Shown: one piece after another, positions 1-7,251 of the stretch
Numbering within the stretch: the stretch's first letter is position 1
Layout: each line of letters begins with the position of its first letter
Source of the DNA: Prevotella sp. CAG:1185
GTDB lineage: Bacteria; Bacteroidota; Bacteroidia; Bacteroidales; Bacteroidaceae
Assembly: GCA_000436695.1 (NCBI GenBank)
Contig: HF992620.1
Span: forward strand, 1 to 14,635
DNA length: 14,635 bases
Direction of reading: 5' to 3'
The notes under the pieces: generated by a model
Database searches by the model: none
The model's input: the letters and a program-made list of their open reading frames with translations, nothing else
Told to the model about the DNA's origin: nothing
Made by a program: the position numbers and the translations under genes

Positions 1-59
1 CAGATGTGACGAGTGATGAGTTTTCTACAAAATTATTTCAAGTTTATCTGCCGCTATAC

Positions 60-147
60 AAAAGGGCACCTTTTATCACGCAAAAGCATGCCTTTTACGA
101 TACAAAAGAGGGCATTTTAGAAGGTAAAAGGGCACATATTAGAGAAC
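60..147. repeat. Four-unit 22-bp degenerate tandem repeat
   Basis: Four copies begin with AAAAG at 60, 82, 104 and 126, so the period is exactly 22 bp. The rough consensus is AAAAGGGCACCTTTTA followed by about six variable bases. Unit 1 contains a perfect AAAAGG-GCA-CCTTTT inverted repeat (60-74) and unit 2 a near-palindrome around GCATGC (82-96); units 3 and 4 are increasingly degenerate. A 9-bp inverted repeat, TTTATCTGC (43-51) and GCAGATAAA (150-158), flanks the array. The unit length is not a multiple of three, which argues against a selected protein repeat, although one forward frame is open through it. The repeat's function is unknown to me; similar AAAAGGGCA-type strings seem familiar from Prevotella intergenic DNA, but that is recollection and not tested. 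Confidence 0.75.
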
Positions 148-206
148 AAGCAGATAAAATCAAATTTTTATGCACGTGATAACTTATATACTTACAAAAA
201 ACAAAA

Positions 207-260
207 GCGACAAATATCTGTAATATGTAATAAATTATATACATTACAAATATCTGTCGC
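207..260 (-). terminator. Rho-independent terminator of the hisS-esterase unit
   Basis: Arms 207-229 and 238-260 form a 23-bp stem with an 8-nt loop (230-237). Read on the minus strand, three of the four imperfect positions become G-U wobbles and only one is a true mismatch, whereas on the plus strand three of them would be A-C mismatches. The minus strand continues past the stem as TTTTGTTTTTTG. It lies 59 bp beyond the stop codon of the leftward esterase gene. The strand-specific wobble pattern and the T-rich tail both support a leftward RNA terminator. Confidence 0.85.
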
Positions 261-318
261 AATAAGATTTTTATAATACGAAATGAAACATCAAATCATA
301 AATAGTCGAATATGAAAT

Positions 319-1314
319 CTACTTTTTTACAAATGAAGCACCATCTCTCATTATATATACTATTTTCTGTCCCTTCGTTTCTACAGGTTTCTTCCATTTT
401 CCTTCTCCAACCAAAATGGTTGTTTTAACACCAGCCGGAATATCATCAACGGCTTTTTGTAAGTCGAAATACAGACCGCTGCCATCTTTTGCTACAGAAA
501 CATCATACTTACAACGATATTTTTTAAGCTCAGGTACAGCATTTGAAATAGCATCCGCCAATAATCCAGCTACCGTGTATGCTCCATAAACATTATAGTG
601 CGTATTGTCTTGGCGTCCTTTAGGCAAAGACGGAATCTCATTGGGAAGATACCACATGTGAAGTGTTTTAGACTTATCCGGTCCTAAGCCCTGCTCCAAG
701 TCGTGAGTAATCTTATTTGCATCAACAAAAGGAACATTAAGCTCACGGGCAATATTGCGAGGTGACAGCAGATATTTACCATGAGTGTCAACAAGCGTAT
801 CTCCCTCAACCAAACCGGCAGAAGAGTTCGTCCTTGTATCGTCATCAGCAACAGCAGTCTTACTGTTTGTAAAAATTCGTCTGACCACACTGTTAAACAG
901 GACCGGAATACCTCCCCTCATTCTTGTCTCATTGACAAACTTACGCAAATTTTCATCAAAAGTTGTGCCCGGATCAGTATGACGCTTAGGATCATCCTTC
1001 TCATCATTATGCCCAAACTGTATGAAGACATAGTCACCCGGCTTAATCTTATCAACAACCTTCTGCCATTGTCCTTCAGCAATAAAGCTTTTAGACGAAC
1101 GGCCATTAAGGGCATGATTGTCTATTATCACATCATCTGTGAAAAAGTTCTTCAGCATCATACCCCATCCGCGTTCCATCTTGCCCCCACGAATATCCTT
1201 ATTGGCCATAGTTGAATCGCCAATCATAAAGATTGTAATCTTGCTGTTTTCCTTAGAAGCAGAAAGAGCAAAAACGCACAAGATGAGGATAAGAAAATAT
1301 TTTATCTTCGCCAT
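319..1314 (-). CDS. Secreted SGNH/GDSL rhamnogalacturonan acetylesterase-like protein with a pectinesterase-like C-terminal stub
   Basis: Protein of 331 aa. Residues 1-19 form a signal peptide (basic MAKIK, hydrophobic core, ALSA), so it is likely exported. The SGNH hydrolase signatures are visible: GDS with the putative nucleophile Ser34, LNG around 69-71, GHND at 101-104 and DNTH at 236-239 supplying the Asp/His pair. The order and spacing resemble the rhamnogalacturonan acetylesterase family (CE12), which deacetylates pectin backbones; substrate is inferred from family only. From about residue 270 the sequence changes: VSVAKDGSG, then LQKAVDDIP and TTILVGEGKWKKP look like the first turn of a pectin methylesterase (CE8) beta-helix, yet the protein ends about 60 residues in, without the catalytic part. 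The start ATG lies 2 bp after the hisS stop, so the gene is probably co-transcribed with hisS. A terminator follows the gene. Confidence 0.85.
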   Translation of the reverse strand: MAKIKYFLILILCVFALSASKENSKITIFMIGDSTMANKDIRGGKMERGWGMMLKNFFTDDVIIDNHALNGRSSKSFIAEGQWQKVVDKIKPGDYVFIQFGHNDEKDDPKRHTDPGTTFDENLRKFVNETRMRGGIPVLFNSVVRRIFTNSKTAVADDDTRTNSSAGLVEGDTLVDTHGKYLLSPRNIARELNVPFVDANKITHDLEQGLGPDKSKTLHMWYLPNEIPSLPKGRQDNTHYNVYGAYTVAGLLADAISNAVPELKKYRCKYDVSVAKDGSGLYFDLQKAVDDIPAGVKTTILVGEGKWKKPVETKGQKIVYIMRDGASFVKK

Positions 1315-1316
1315 AA

Positions 1317-2684
1317 TTACAAGCCTGCCTTAACCAGCGAAACAAGTTCATCGGCGTCAACAAGACGCTGCTCGCCGGTAATCATATTCTTTAATGTTAT
1401 CTTATTTTCATTTATTTCATTTTCACCGGCTATAGCAACATAATGAATCTTGCCATTATTTGCATAATTCATCTGCTTTTTCATTTTTGCCGAATCAGGA
1501 TAAATCTCAGTTGCAATGCCGTTCTCACGGGCTTTAGCAGCGATAGGCAAACAATAAGCCATTTCCTTTTCACCAAAGTTAATGAACATAAGACGTGTTC
1601 CGGTCATTGCATTCTCCGGATAAAGATCCAACGCATTCAATACGTCGAAGATTCTGTCTGCGCCAAAAGAAATGCCTACACCGCTCAAACCCGGCATGCC
1701 GAATATACCTGTAAGATTGTCATAACGGCCTCCACCGGTAATACTTCCAATCTGAACATCAAGAGCCTTTACTTCAAATATTGCTCCTGTGTAATAATTG
1801 AGTCCACGCGCAAGAGTTAAATCAAACTGAACCTCATTCTTCAGTCCAGATTTGCCCAACACGCCAAATATATAACGAAGTTCCTCAACACCCTTTGTTC
1901 CTATTTCTGAATCTTTAAGGATGTTACTAATAACATCCAGTTTCTCTTCATTGCTTCCGCTCAATGATATTACCGGCTGAAGTTTCTCAATAGCTTCCTT
2001 GCTCAGTCCATCTTCAGCAAGTTCAGCATTTACATTGTCTATGCCAATCTTTTCGAGTTTGTCGATTGCAACTGTAATAGGAACTATTTTATCAGCCTCA
2101 TTGATATATTCGGCTATACCTGTTAAAATTTTACGGTTATTTATCTTTATCTGAACACGCACTCCGAAACGTGTAAATACAGTATCTACGATCTGCATCA
2201 GCTCGATTTCATTGAGCAAAGAATCGCTGCCTACGACATCAGCATCACACTGATAGAACTCGCGATAACGTCCTTTCTGAGGACGGTCTGCACGCCACAC
2301 CGGCTGTATCTGATAACGCTTGAAAGGCAACTGCAATTCATCTCTGTGCATTACGACAAATCTGGCAAAAGGTACAGTCAAATCATATCGCAGACCTTTC
2401 TCGCATAATTTTGAAGCCAGATGCAACGGACTTCCGTTAAGCAATTCGTCACGATCTATTTTGCTGAGAAAATCTCCGCTGTTAAGCACTTTGAAAAGCA
2501 GTTTGTCGCCCTCTTCGCCATATTTGCCCAACAATGTCTGCAGAGTTTCCATGGCAGGCGTTTCTATCTGCTTAAAGCCATAAAGTGCAAAAACAGATTT
2601 GATAGTATCAAAAATATAATTACGTTTTGACATTTCCAACGGGGAAAAGTCACGTGTACCCTTGGGTATTGATGGTTTATTCAT
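1317..2684 (-). CDS. hisS: Histidine--tRNA ligase
   Basis: Protein of 455 aa, normal for class II histidyl-tRNA synthetases. It charges tRNA-His with histidine using ATP in the cytoplasm. Visible signatures are the N-terminal KGTRDFSP (8-15), motif 2 around 123-145 (RYQIQPVWRADRPQKGRYRE, with the motif-2 arginine), the histidine-specific LARGLNYYTG (291-300), and the glycine-rich GGGRYDNL (317-324) preceding motif 3 (GVGISFGADRI, 335-345). The C-terminal part from about 363 is the anticodon-binding alpha/beta domain (MFINFGEKEM onward). The ATG start at 2684 gives the expected N-terminus. It lies 111 bp after purA with a hairpin terminator between, and its 3' end is 2 bp from the esterase start. 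Confidence 0.97.
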   Translation of the reverse strand: MNKPSIPKGTRDFSPLEMSKRNYIFDTIKSVFALYGFKQIETPAMETLQTLLGKYGEEGDKLLFKVLNSGDFLSKIDRDELLNGSPLHLASKLCEKGLRYDLTVPFARFVVMHRDELQLPFKRYQIQPVWRADRPQKGRYREFYQCDADVVGSDSLLNEIELMQIVDTVFTRFGVRVQIKINNRKILTGIAEYINEADKIVPITVAIDKLEKIGIDNVNAELAEDGLSKEAIEKLQPVISLSGSNEEKLDVISNILKDSEIGTKGVEELRYIFGVLGKSGLKNEVQFDLTLARGLNYYTGAIFEVKALDVQIGSITGGGRYDNLTGIFGMPGLSGVGISFGADRIFDVLNALDLYPENAMTGTRLMFINFGEKEMAYCLPIAAKARENGIATEIYPDSAKMKKQMNYANNGKIHYVAIAGENEINENKITLKNMITGEQRLVDADELVSLVKAGL

Positions 2685-2707
2685 ATCTAGCTATATTAAA
2701 ATAAAAT

Positions 2708-2779
2708 CCAAGAATTGAGAACACAGCACCAAGGATATTGAATTAACAATATTCCCCGTCACAGATTCTCAATTCTTGG
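2708..2779 (-). terminator. purA terminator with long loop and nested hairpin
   Basis: A perfect 14-bp inverted repeat, CCAAGAATTGAGAA (2708-2721) and TTCTCAATTCTTGG (2766-2779), encloses 44 nt. Leftward transcription continues into ATTTTATTTTAAT, a T-rich tail, consistent with intrinsic termination after purA, whose stop lies 16 bp upstream. Inside the loop a second inverted repeat, ATATTG (2735-2740) and CAATAT (2747-2752), could form a nested stem. The tail ends about ten bases before the hisS start codon, so the element may also tune read-through into hisS. Confidence 0.75.
2730..2737 (-). promoter_or_regulatory. Weak candidate -7 box for hisS
   Basis: On the minus strand 2737-2730 reads TATCCTTG, one base off the Bacteroidetes TAnnTTTG consensus. 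It sits inside the loop of the purA terminator, 45 bp before the hisS ATG. I found no good -33 TTTG at standard spacing, so this is only a candidate; hisS may instead depend on read-through. Confidence 0.25.
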
Positions 2780-2795
2780 GAATAAATTAATTTTA

Positions 2796-4070
2796 TTACT
2801 TTCTTACTATAGTCTGAGCACGATCCGGACCTATTGAAATGATCTTGATAGGAGTTTCAAGTTCGGCCTCAAGGAATTTAATATAATCCTTAAACTCCTG
2901 AGGGAACTCATCCTCGCTTGTCATCTTGGTCATATCAGCCTTCCAACCTTTAAGCTCCTTGTAAACAGGCTCTATATCTTCTTCGATATTGAATGGGAAA
3001 TCTGTTATTGTCTCACCTTTATGCTTATAAGCAACGCACGCCTTTATTGTGTCAAAACCATCAAGGACGTCGCTCTTCATCATAATCAACTGAGTTACAC
3101 CATTAATCATGATTGAATAACGCAAAGCGACAAGGTCAATCCATCCACATCTGCGCTCACGGCCTGTAACTGCACCATATTCATGACCAATCTGTCTGAT
3201 AAGATTACCTGTCTCATCGAAAAGTTCTGTCGGGAATGGTCCTGCACCTACACGTGTACAATAAGCCTTCATGATACCATAAACCTCACCAATTTTGTTT
3301 GGTCCGATACCAAGTCCTATGCAGGCACCTGCACATATCGTATTAGAAGATGTAACGAAAGGATAGCTTCCGAAGTCAACGTCGAGCATAGTGCCCTGGG
3401 CACCTTCACACAATATATTCTGACCAGATTTCAATATCTTATTTACAAAATGTTCAGAATCTACAATATGGAACTGGCGGATGTACTCAATGCCTTCCAT
3501 CCATTTCTTTTCTACTTCAGAAATATCGTAATCAGTATAATTAAGAGATTTCAGAATCTGCTCGTGACGTGCCTTGTGTGCTTGATACTTTTCTTCAAAG
3601 TTATCAAATATATCACCAACACGAAGTCCGTTGCGTGAAACTTTGTCTGTGTATGTAGGACCGATGCCTTTTCCTGTTGTTCCTACCTTATTTTTACCTT
3701 TAGCCTGCTCATAAGCAGCATCCAAAAGACGGTGAGTAGGCATAATCAGATGTGCCTTCTTAGAGATATATAGTCTCTCTGTCAAAGGATGGCCACTTTT
3801 CTCCAAGTCTTTAGCCTCATCCATAAACAAGTCGGGAGCAAGGACAACGCCATTACCGATAATATTAATCTTGCCGCCCTGGAAAATTCCAGAAGGAATA
3901 CTTCTTAAGACATACTTCTCGCCTTCAAACTCAAGAGTGTGTCCTGCGTTAGGACCGCCTTGAAATCTTGCGACGACATTGTAATGAGGAGTAAGTACAT
4001 CTACTACTTTACCTTTTCCTTCATCACCCCACTGCAAACCTAGCAATACATCAACTTTGCCTTTTTCCAT
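2796..4070 (-). CDS. purA: Adenylosuccinate synthetase
   Basis: Protein of 424 aa, the standard length. It catalyses the GTP-dependent joining of IMP and aspartate to form adenylosuccinate, the first committed step from IMP to AMP. Visible signatures are the P-loop-like GDEGKGK (15-21, with the catalytic Asp16), NAGHT (41-45, His44), TTGKGIGPTYTDK (131-143), the EGAQG segment (222-226), VGAGPFPTEL (274-283), GRERRCGW (303-310) and the C-terminal GPDRAQTI (414-421) that contacts the guanine nucleotide. The ATG at 4070 gives a canonical N-terminus. It overlaps the end of the upstream Fur-family gene by 20 bp, implying co-transcription and probable translational coupling. A hairpin terminator follows. 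Confidence 0.98.
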   Translation of the reverse strand: MEKGKVDVLLGLQWGDEGKGKVVDVLTPHYNVVARFQGGPNAGHTLEFEGEKYVLRSIPSGIFQGGKINIIGNGVVLAPDLFMDEAKDLEKSGHPLTERLYISKKAHLIMPTHRLLDAAYEQAKGKNKVGTTGKGIGPTYTDKVSRNGLRVGDIFDNFEEKYQAHKARHEQILKSLNYTDYDISEVEKKWMEGIEYIRQFHIVDSEHFVNKILKSGQNILCEGAQGTMLDVDFGSYPFVTSSNTICAGACIGLGIGPNKIGEVYGIMKAYCTRVGAGPFPTELFDETGNLIRQIGHEYGAVTGRERRCGWIDLVALRYSIMINGVTQLIMMKSDVLDGFDTIKACVAYKHKGETITDFPFNIEEDIEPVYKELKGWKADMTKMTSEDEFPQEFKDYIKFLEAELETPIKIISIGPDRAQTIVRK

Positions 4071-4587
4071 ATTTATTAATATATTTGTTTTTATTTGTAT
4101 TTTCTTGTTTTTCAGTATTTTCTTTATTCTTTAGGCGCGTAAGCATTGCCTGACAGGTGCTGCATACACCATAAATATACATAGAGAAGCCCTCTTTACG
4201 AAAGCGCTTCAAGTGTGTTTTATCTACAAGTTCAGCAATCTCAGGTATTTTTATTTCTTTTACTTTACCGCATACTGTGCAAACCTGGGTACAATGGTTA
4301 TCAGAGTAACATGCCTTATAACGTACTCCCTGCTGCAACCTAAGGCACACAATCAGCCTCAAACTCATCAACAGTCTTACGGTGTTGTAAAGTGTAGCTC
4401 TGCTAACGGGAAAACATCTTTCAACCAGCCTGTCGCTAAGTTCTTGTATTGAAAAATAAGAATTGAAGCTATACACTGCATCGAGAATCGCAAATCGCTC
4501 AGGAGTTTTGCGATAATTATTCTGTTCCAGATAATTGTCCAGAATATCTCTTACAACATCGCTACAATTATTTTTCATTTTATCCAT
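4051..4587 (-). CDS. Fur/PerR-family metal-dependent transcriptional regulator
   Basis: Read from the ATG at 4587 the protein has 178 aa; an ATG at 4578 (175 aa) is an alternative. A longer frame opens at a TTG at 4617, but that lies upstream of the -7 box at 4604-4611 and is unlikely. The N-terminal winged helix includes RKTPERFAILDAVY and VSRATLYNTVRLL (about residues 26-74). The C-terminal part holds two structural Cys pairs, CTVC and CSTC (residues 103/106 and 142/145), expected to bind zinc. The usual HHxHxxC regulatory-metal segment is reduced to SDNHCTQVC. The extreme C-terminus is a Lys/Asn/Glu-rich tail. Fur, PerR and Zur cannot be separated from sequence alone. It overlaps purA by 20 bp; pairing of a Fur-like gene with purA seems familiar from other Bacteroidales, from memory. 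Confidence 0.9.
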   Translation of the reverse strand: MDKMKNNCSDVVRDILDNYLEQNNYRKTPERFAILDAVYSFNSYFSIQELSDRLVERCFPVSRATLYNTVRLLMSLRLIVCLRLQQGVRYKACYSDNHCTQVCTVCGKVKEIKIPEIAELVDKTHLKRFRKEGFSMYIYGVCSTCQAMLTRLKNKENTEKQENTNKNKYINKYGKRQS

Positions 4588-4603
4588 ACCACGGATTGTC
4601 CGA

Positions 4604-4611
4604 CAAAAATA
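4604..4611 (-). promoter_or_regulatory. -7 promoter box for the Fur-like gene and purA
   Basis: The minus strand reads TATTTTTG, an exact TAnnTTTG match, 17 to 26 bp before the two candidate ATG starts of the Fur-like gene. The nearest upstream TTTG (4639-4636) is 24 bp away, somewhat far for a -33 box. The position excludes the longer TTG-started reading frame and suggests a short leader. Confidence 0.55.
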
Positions 4612-4642
4612 CAACAAAATTCCGTATTAGCAGTACAAAACA

Positions 4643-5263
4643 TCAAAAAATATCTAAATCGTATGATTTGAAGGCAGATTTTGTTATTTTGTTGTACTCA
4701 TCAGAAATAGAACAAAAACGCAATAACATATTTACAACAGCATGTTGCAGAGAAAGACTTCCACTCTCAAGTGCAGCTTTAGCCTGATCAAAAAGTTCAT
4801 TAATCTCTCTAAAATCAAGCGTATCACCACGCATAAAAAGACGTGAAAGGACATTATACCCACACATCTGCACCAGCTCACTTTCTGAAGCCAGCCACTT
4901 GAACGCAAGATCTTTCGCATCTTCAATATATTGGAATAGATTGAAAGACACCATTGCCGCAATCTCCTGATTAGGCACCTGAGACACCCAAAGGCAAGCC
5001 AAATCAGGCAGCATATCAGCAGGAGGCATAATCAATGTTGCAAGAATCTTACATTCACGTATATTTTCTTTCCAAAGCTCAATTGCCAACTCATAATCTT
5101 TACCGTATTCCTCAGCAAGAGTCTTCAATGTAGGCAACGAAACGCCCCAGTTGATACTATAACCCAATCCTTTCTCACGCATTGACTGAGAAGCCATACC
5201 GTTCATCATCAATCTGAAACGTCCTTTAATCTGTTTCAGCTTGTCTTGCGTTTCCTGTTTCAT
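4643..5263 (-). CDS. DNA alkylation repair protein, AlkD-like HEAT-repeat family
   Basis: Protein of 206 aa from the ATG at 5263; an in-frame TTG at 5272 would overlap the previous gene and add only three residues. The sequence is mostly helical with features of the bacterial AlkD/AlkC-like HEAT-repeat group: SMREKGLGYSINWGV (27-41), LPTLKTLAEEY (43-53), LWKENIRECKILATL (63-77) and paired amphipathic helices up to about 185. Family members remove positively charged alkylated bases such as N3-methyladenine or N7-methylguanine; activity here is inferred, and I cannot assign the catalytic Trp/Asp residues by eye. It starts 5 bp after the DPP III stop, so the two are probably one transcript. The Fur-like gene's promoter lies just beyond its stop. 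Confidence 0.85.
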   Translation of the reverse strand: MKQETQDKLKQIKGRFRLMMNGMASQSMREKGLGYSINWGVSLPTLKTLAEEYGKDYELAIELWKENIRECKILATLIMPPADMLPDLACLWVSQVPNQEIAAMVSFNLFQYIEDAKDLAFKWLASESELVQMCGYNVLSRLFMRGDTLDFREINELFDQAKAALESGSLSLQHAVVNMLLRFCSISDEYNKITKSAFKSYDLDIF

Positions 5264-5268
5264 AATTA

Positions 5269-7230
5269 TCAAATCAATGTGGAGTAATCTTTACTATAGC
5301 GCAACATCTGATGTTCGTAAGTTTCAGTATAATCAGCTGTTACGTCAATAATATTTTCATCGCTGTCTTTCACCGCAGTAAGTACAGGATTTATAAATCC
5401 TTTATAAGGCGGAAGCCCTAAGTTATTGTATCTTTCCAATATCTCGTCATGCAATGACGGTTCTATATTCACAGCATACTTTTCAACAATATCTCGTGCC
5501 GCATTATAATCCCCTTCACTTTTAATACGCTGAATCTCTGCGAGCAAGTCGGCAAACAGACTTCGAAGCTGCTGATAGTCATTTATACGGACATAAGTTT
5601 TTCCGTTTTGGCGTACAAGCTCCACCACGTTATTTTCATGTCCCTTCTCATAACACCAACGGGCAATGAGGGCACGATTGCGCATGTGAGCCTCTTCTAT
5701 ACAATTTCCTTTCTTAATACGTGCGAGCTGAGTAAGCAGTCCGTTCATCATATATGAATAATATTCAGCCTTATATGCTTCTGAATCGGGCAACAGTCCC
5801 AATTCAACAAGTTTCTCATCAGCAGCATAATATAGTCCGAACAAGTCAGCACGTGCCTCTTCGATGGTGTTTCCGTAAGCCTTTAATGAGTCTGGATCAA
5901 CGCCGGACAGAAGTTGTCCGCTGCCATGTCCAAGACACTCGTGCAAATCTGTATGAATAATATCACAGATATCACCATATTTCTTTATAAGTTGTATTGT
6001 AGGCTCATCAATAACGAATTCCTCGTCAAAGCCGTTACCGCGTGAAGCCTCATTATAGGCAGATATTATATTGCTTATGGTCACACTCTTACTTCCATGA
6101 CTTGCTCTTATCCAGTCGGCATTTGGCAAATTAATTCCAATAGCAGTAGAAGGATATTCGCCACCGCCAAGGACAGCAGCACAAATGACATTGGCCGAAA
6201 CACCTTTAACCTCTTTCTTATTGAAACGTGAATCAACCGGAGAATGGTCTTCAAACCATTGAGCATTGTCACTGATAAGCTTTGTGCGCCGTGTGCCTTC
6301 TACATCACGATATTCGACGAGTCCCTCCCATGTTCCTTTCATACCAAGCGGATCGTCATAAACTTCTATAAAGCCATTAATAAAGTCAACTGCAGATTCT
6401 TTCTCTTCAACCCACTTAATACAATAGTTATTAAAATCAGCCAAGTCGCCCGACTTATAATATTCAATCAAAGACTCAATCACACTTCGCTGCTGATCAT
6501 TGTCAGCTACAGACACGGCTTTTTCCAACCAATATACAATTTTTTCTATAGCAGCTCCGTATTTACCTCCGATTTTCCATACATTTTCTTCAACAACACC
6601 ATCACGCTTTCTTACTGTTGTGTTTAGTCCATACGATAAAGGCTCTTTATCATTAGGATCTTTCTTAGAAGCATAATAGTCTTCAACTTCCTTCTGGGTA
6701 ACTCCTTCATAGAAATTGCATGCTGAAGTTTCCACAAGATCGAAACCATCCTTTTTGTTAACCTTTACAGGCATAACTTTCGGATCAAAAATGACAGGCA
6801 GAAGCTCATTGCAAAATTCATCAACCGTCTGGCCTTCACCCAAAGGCAGAACACTTGAATCAAGTGCCTTTACTGCATCAACAAAGAACTTCTCAGAAAA
6901 ACCGGGCACAAACTTGTCACACCCATAATGATGATATATTCCGCTAGAGAACCATACTCTTTTCAAATACACAACAAGTTCCTTAAAATCTTCAACAGTT
7001 CTATTACCTTTATAATCAAGGTATATAAGTTCAAGGACTTTACGTATCTTCAAGTTGTATCGGCCAAATTGGTCGAAAGTTATATCACGGCCACAAAGAG
7101 CAGCTTCTGACAGATAATAAACCAATTTCTTCTGCTGTAATGTCAAAGTGTCGAAATTTTCAAGTTTATATCGCAGCATTTGAATGTCGGCAAAGCGCTC
7201 GTCTGTATATGAAAATTGAGTATGTCTCAT
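5269..7230 (-). CDS. Dipeptidyl peptidase III (family M49 zinc metallopeptidase)
   Basis: Protein of 653 aa. The M49 zinc motif appears as HECLGH at 430-435, the variant known from Bacteroides thetaiotaomicron DPP III, in place of the eukaryotic HELLGH; the second zinc-ligand motif EEARAD is at 457-462 (Glu458 the likely third ligand). The 28-residue spacing between the first His and this Glu equals that of the Bacteroides enzyme. Family members release dipeptides from the N-terminus of short peptides. There is no signal peptide or lipobox at the start (MRHTQFSYTDERF), so a cytoplasmic enzyme is expected, unless the true homologue start lies elsewhere. The gene begins 21 bp after the AraC-type gene stop and ends 5 bp before the AlkD-like gene. 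Confidence 0.95.
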   Translation of the reverse strand: MRHTQFSYTDERFADIQMLRYKLENFDTLTLQQKKLVYYLSEAALCGRDITFDQFGRYNLKIRKVLELIYLDYKGNRTVEDFKELVVYLKRVWFSSGIYHHYGCDKFVPGFSEKFFVDAVKALDSSVLPLGEGQTVDEFCNELLPVIFDPKVMPVKVNKKDGFDLVETSACNFYEGVTQKEVEDYYASKKDPNDKEPLSYGLNTTVRKRDGVVEENVWKIGGKYGAAIEKIVYWLEKAVSVADNDQQRSVIESLIEYYKSGDLADFNNYCIKWVEEKESAVDFINGFIEVYDDPLGMKGTWEGLVEYRDVEGTRRTKLISDNAQWFEDHSPVDSRFNKKEVKGVSANVICAAVLGGGEYPSTAIGINLPNADWIRASHGSKSVTISNIISAYNEASRGNGFDEEFVIDEPTIQLIKKYGDICDIIHTDLHECLGHGSGQLLSGVDPDSLKAYGNTIEEARADLFGLYYAADEKLVELGLLPDSEAYKAEYYSYMMNGLLTQLARIKKGNCIEEAHMRNRALIARWCYEKGHENNVVELVRQNGKTYVRINDYQQLRSLFADLLAEIQRIKSEGDYNAARDIVEKYAVNIEPSLHDEILERYNNLGLPPYKGFINPVLTAVKDSDENIIDVTADYTETYEHQMLRYSKDYSTLI

Positions 7231-7251
7231 GCCAGCAAAAAATTTGTTGTT

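Noticed and set aside
60..147. Possible CRISPR array from regularly spaced AAAAG repeats
   Set aside because: The period is 22 bp with similarity across the entire unit; there are no 20-40 bp unique spacers and no cas genes.
781..1215. Forward frame of 144 codons opposite the esterase gene
   Set aside because: It lies antisense inside a clearly conserved esterase and has no recognisable protein features.
2685..2795. T-box leader controlling hisS
   Set aside because: No T-box core sequence or specifier loop is visible, and T-boxes are not typical of Bacteroidetes; the structure reads as a terminator.
5264..5272. Four-base overlap of the AlkD-like gene with DPP III using a TTG start
   Set aside because: The ATG at 5263 gives a better start and a 5-bp gap; the TTG adds only Met-Ile-Ile.
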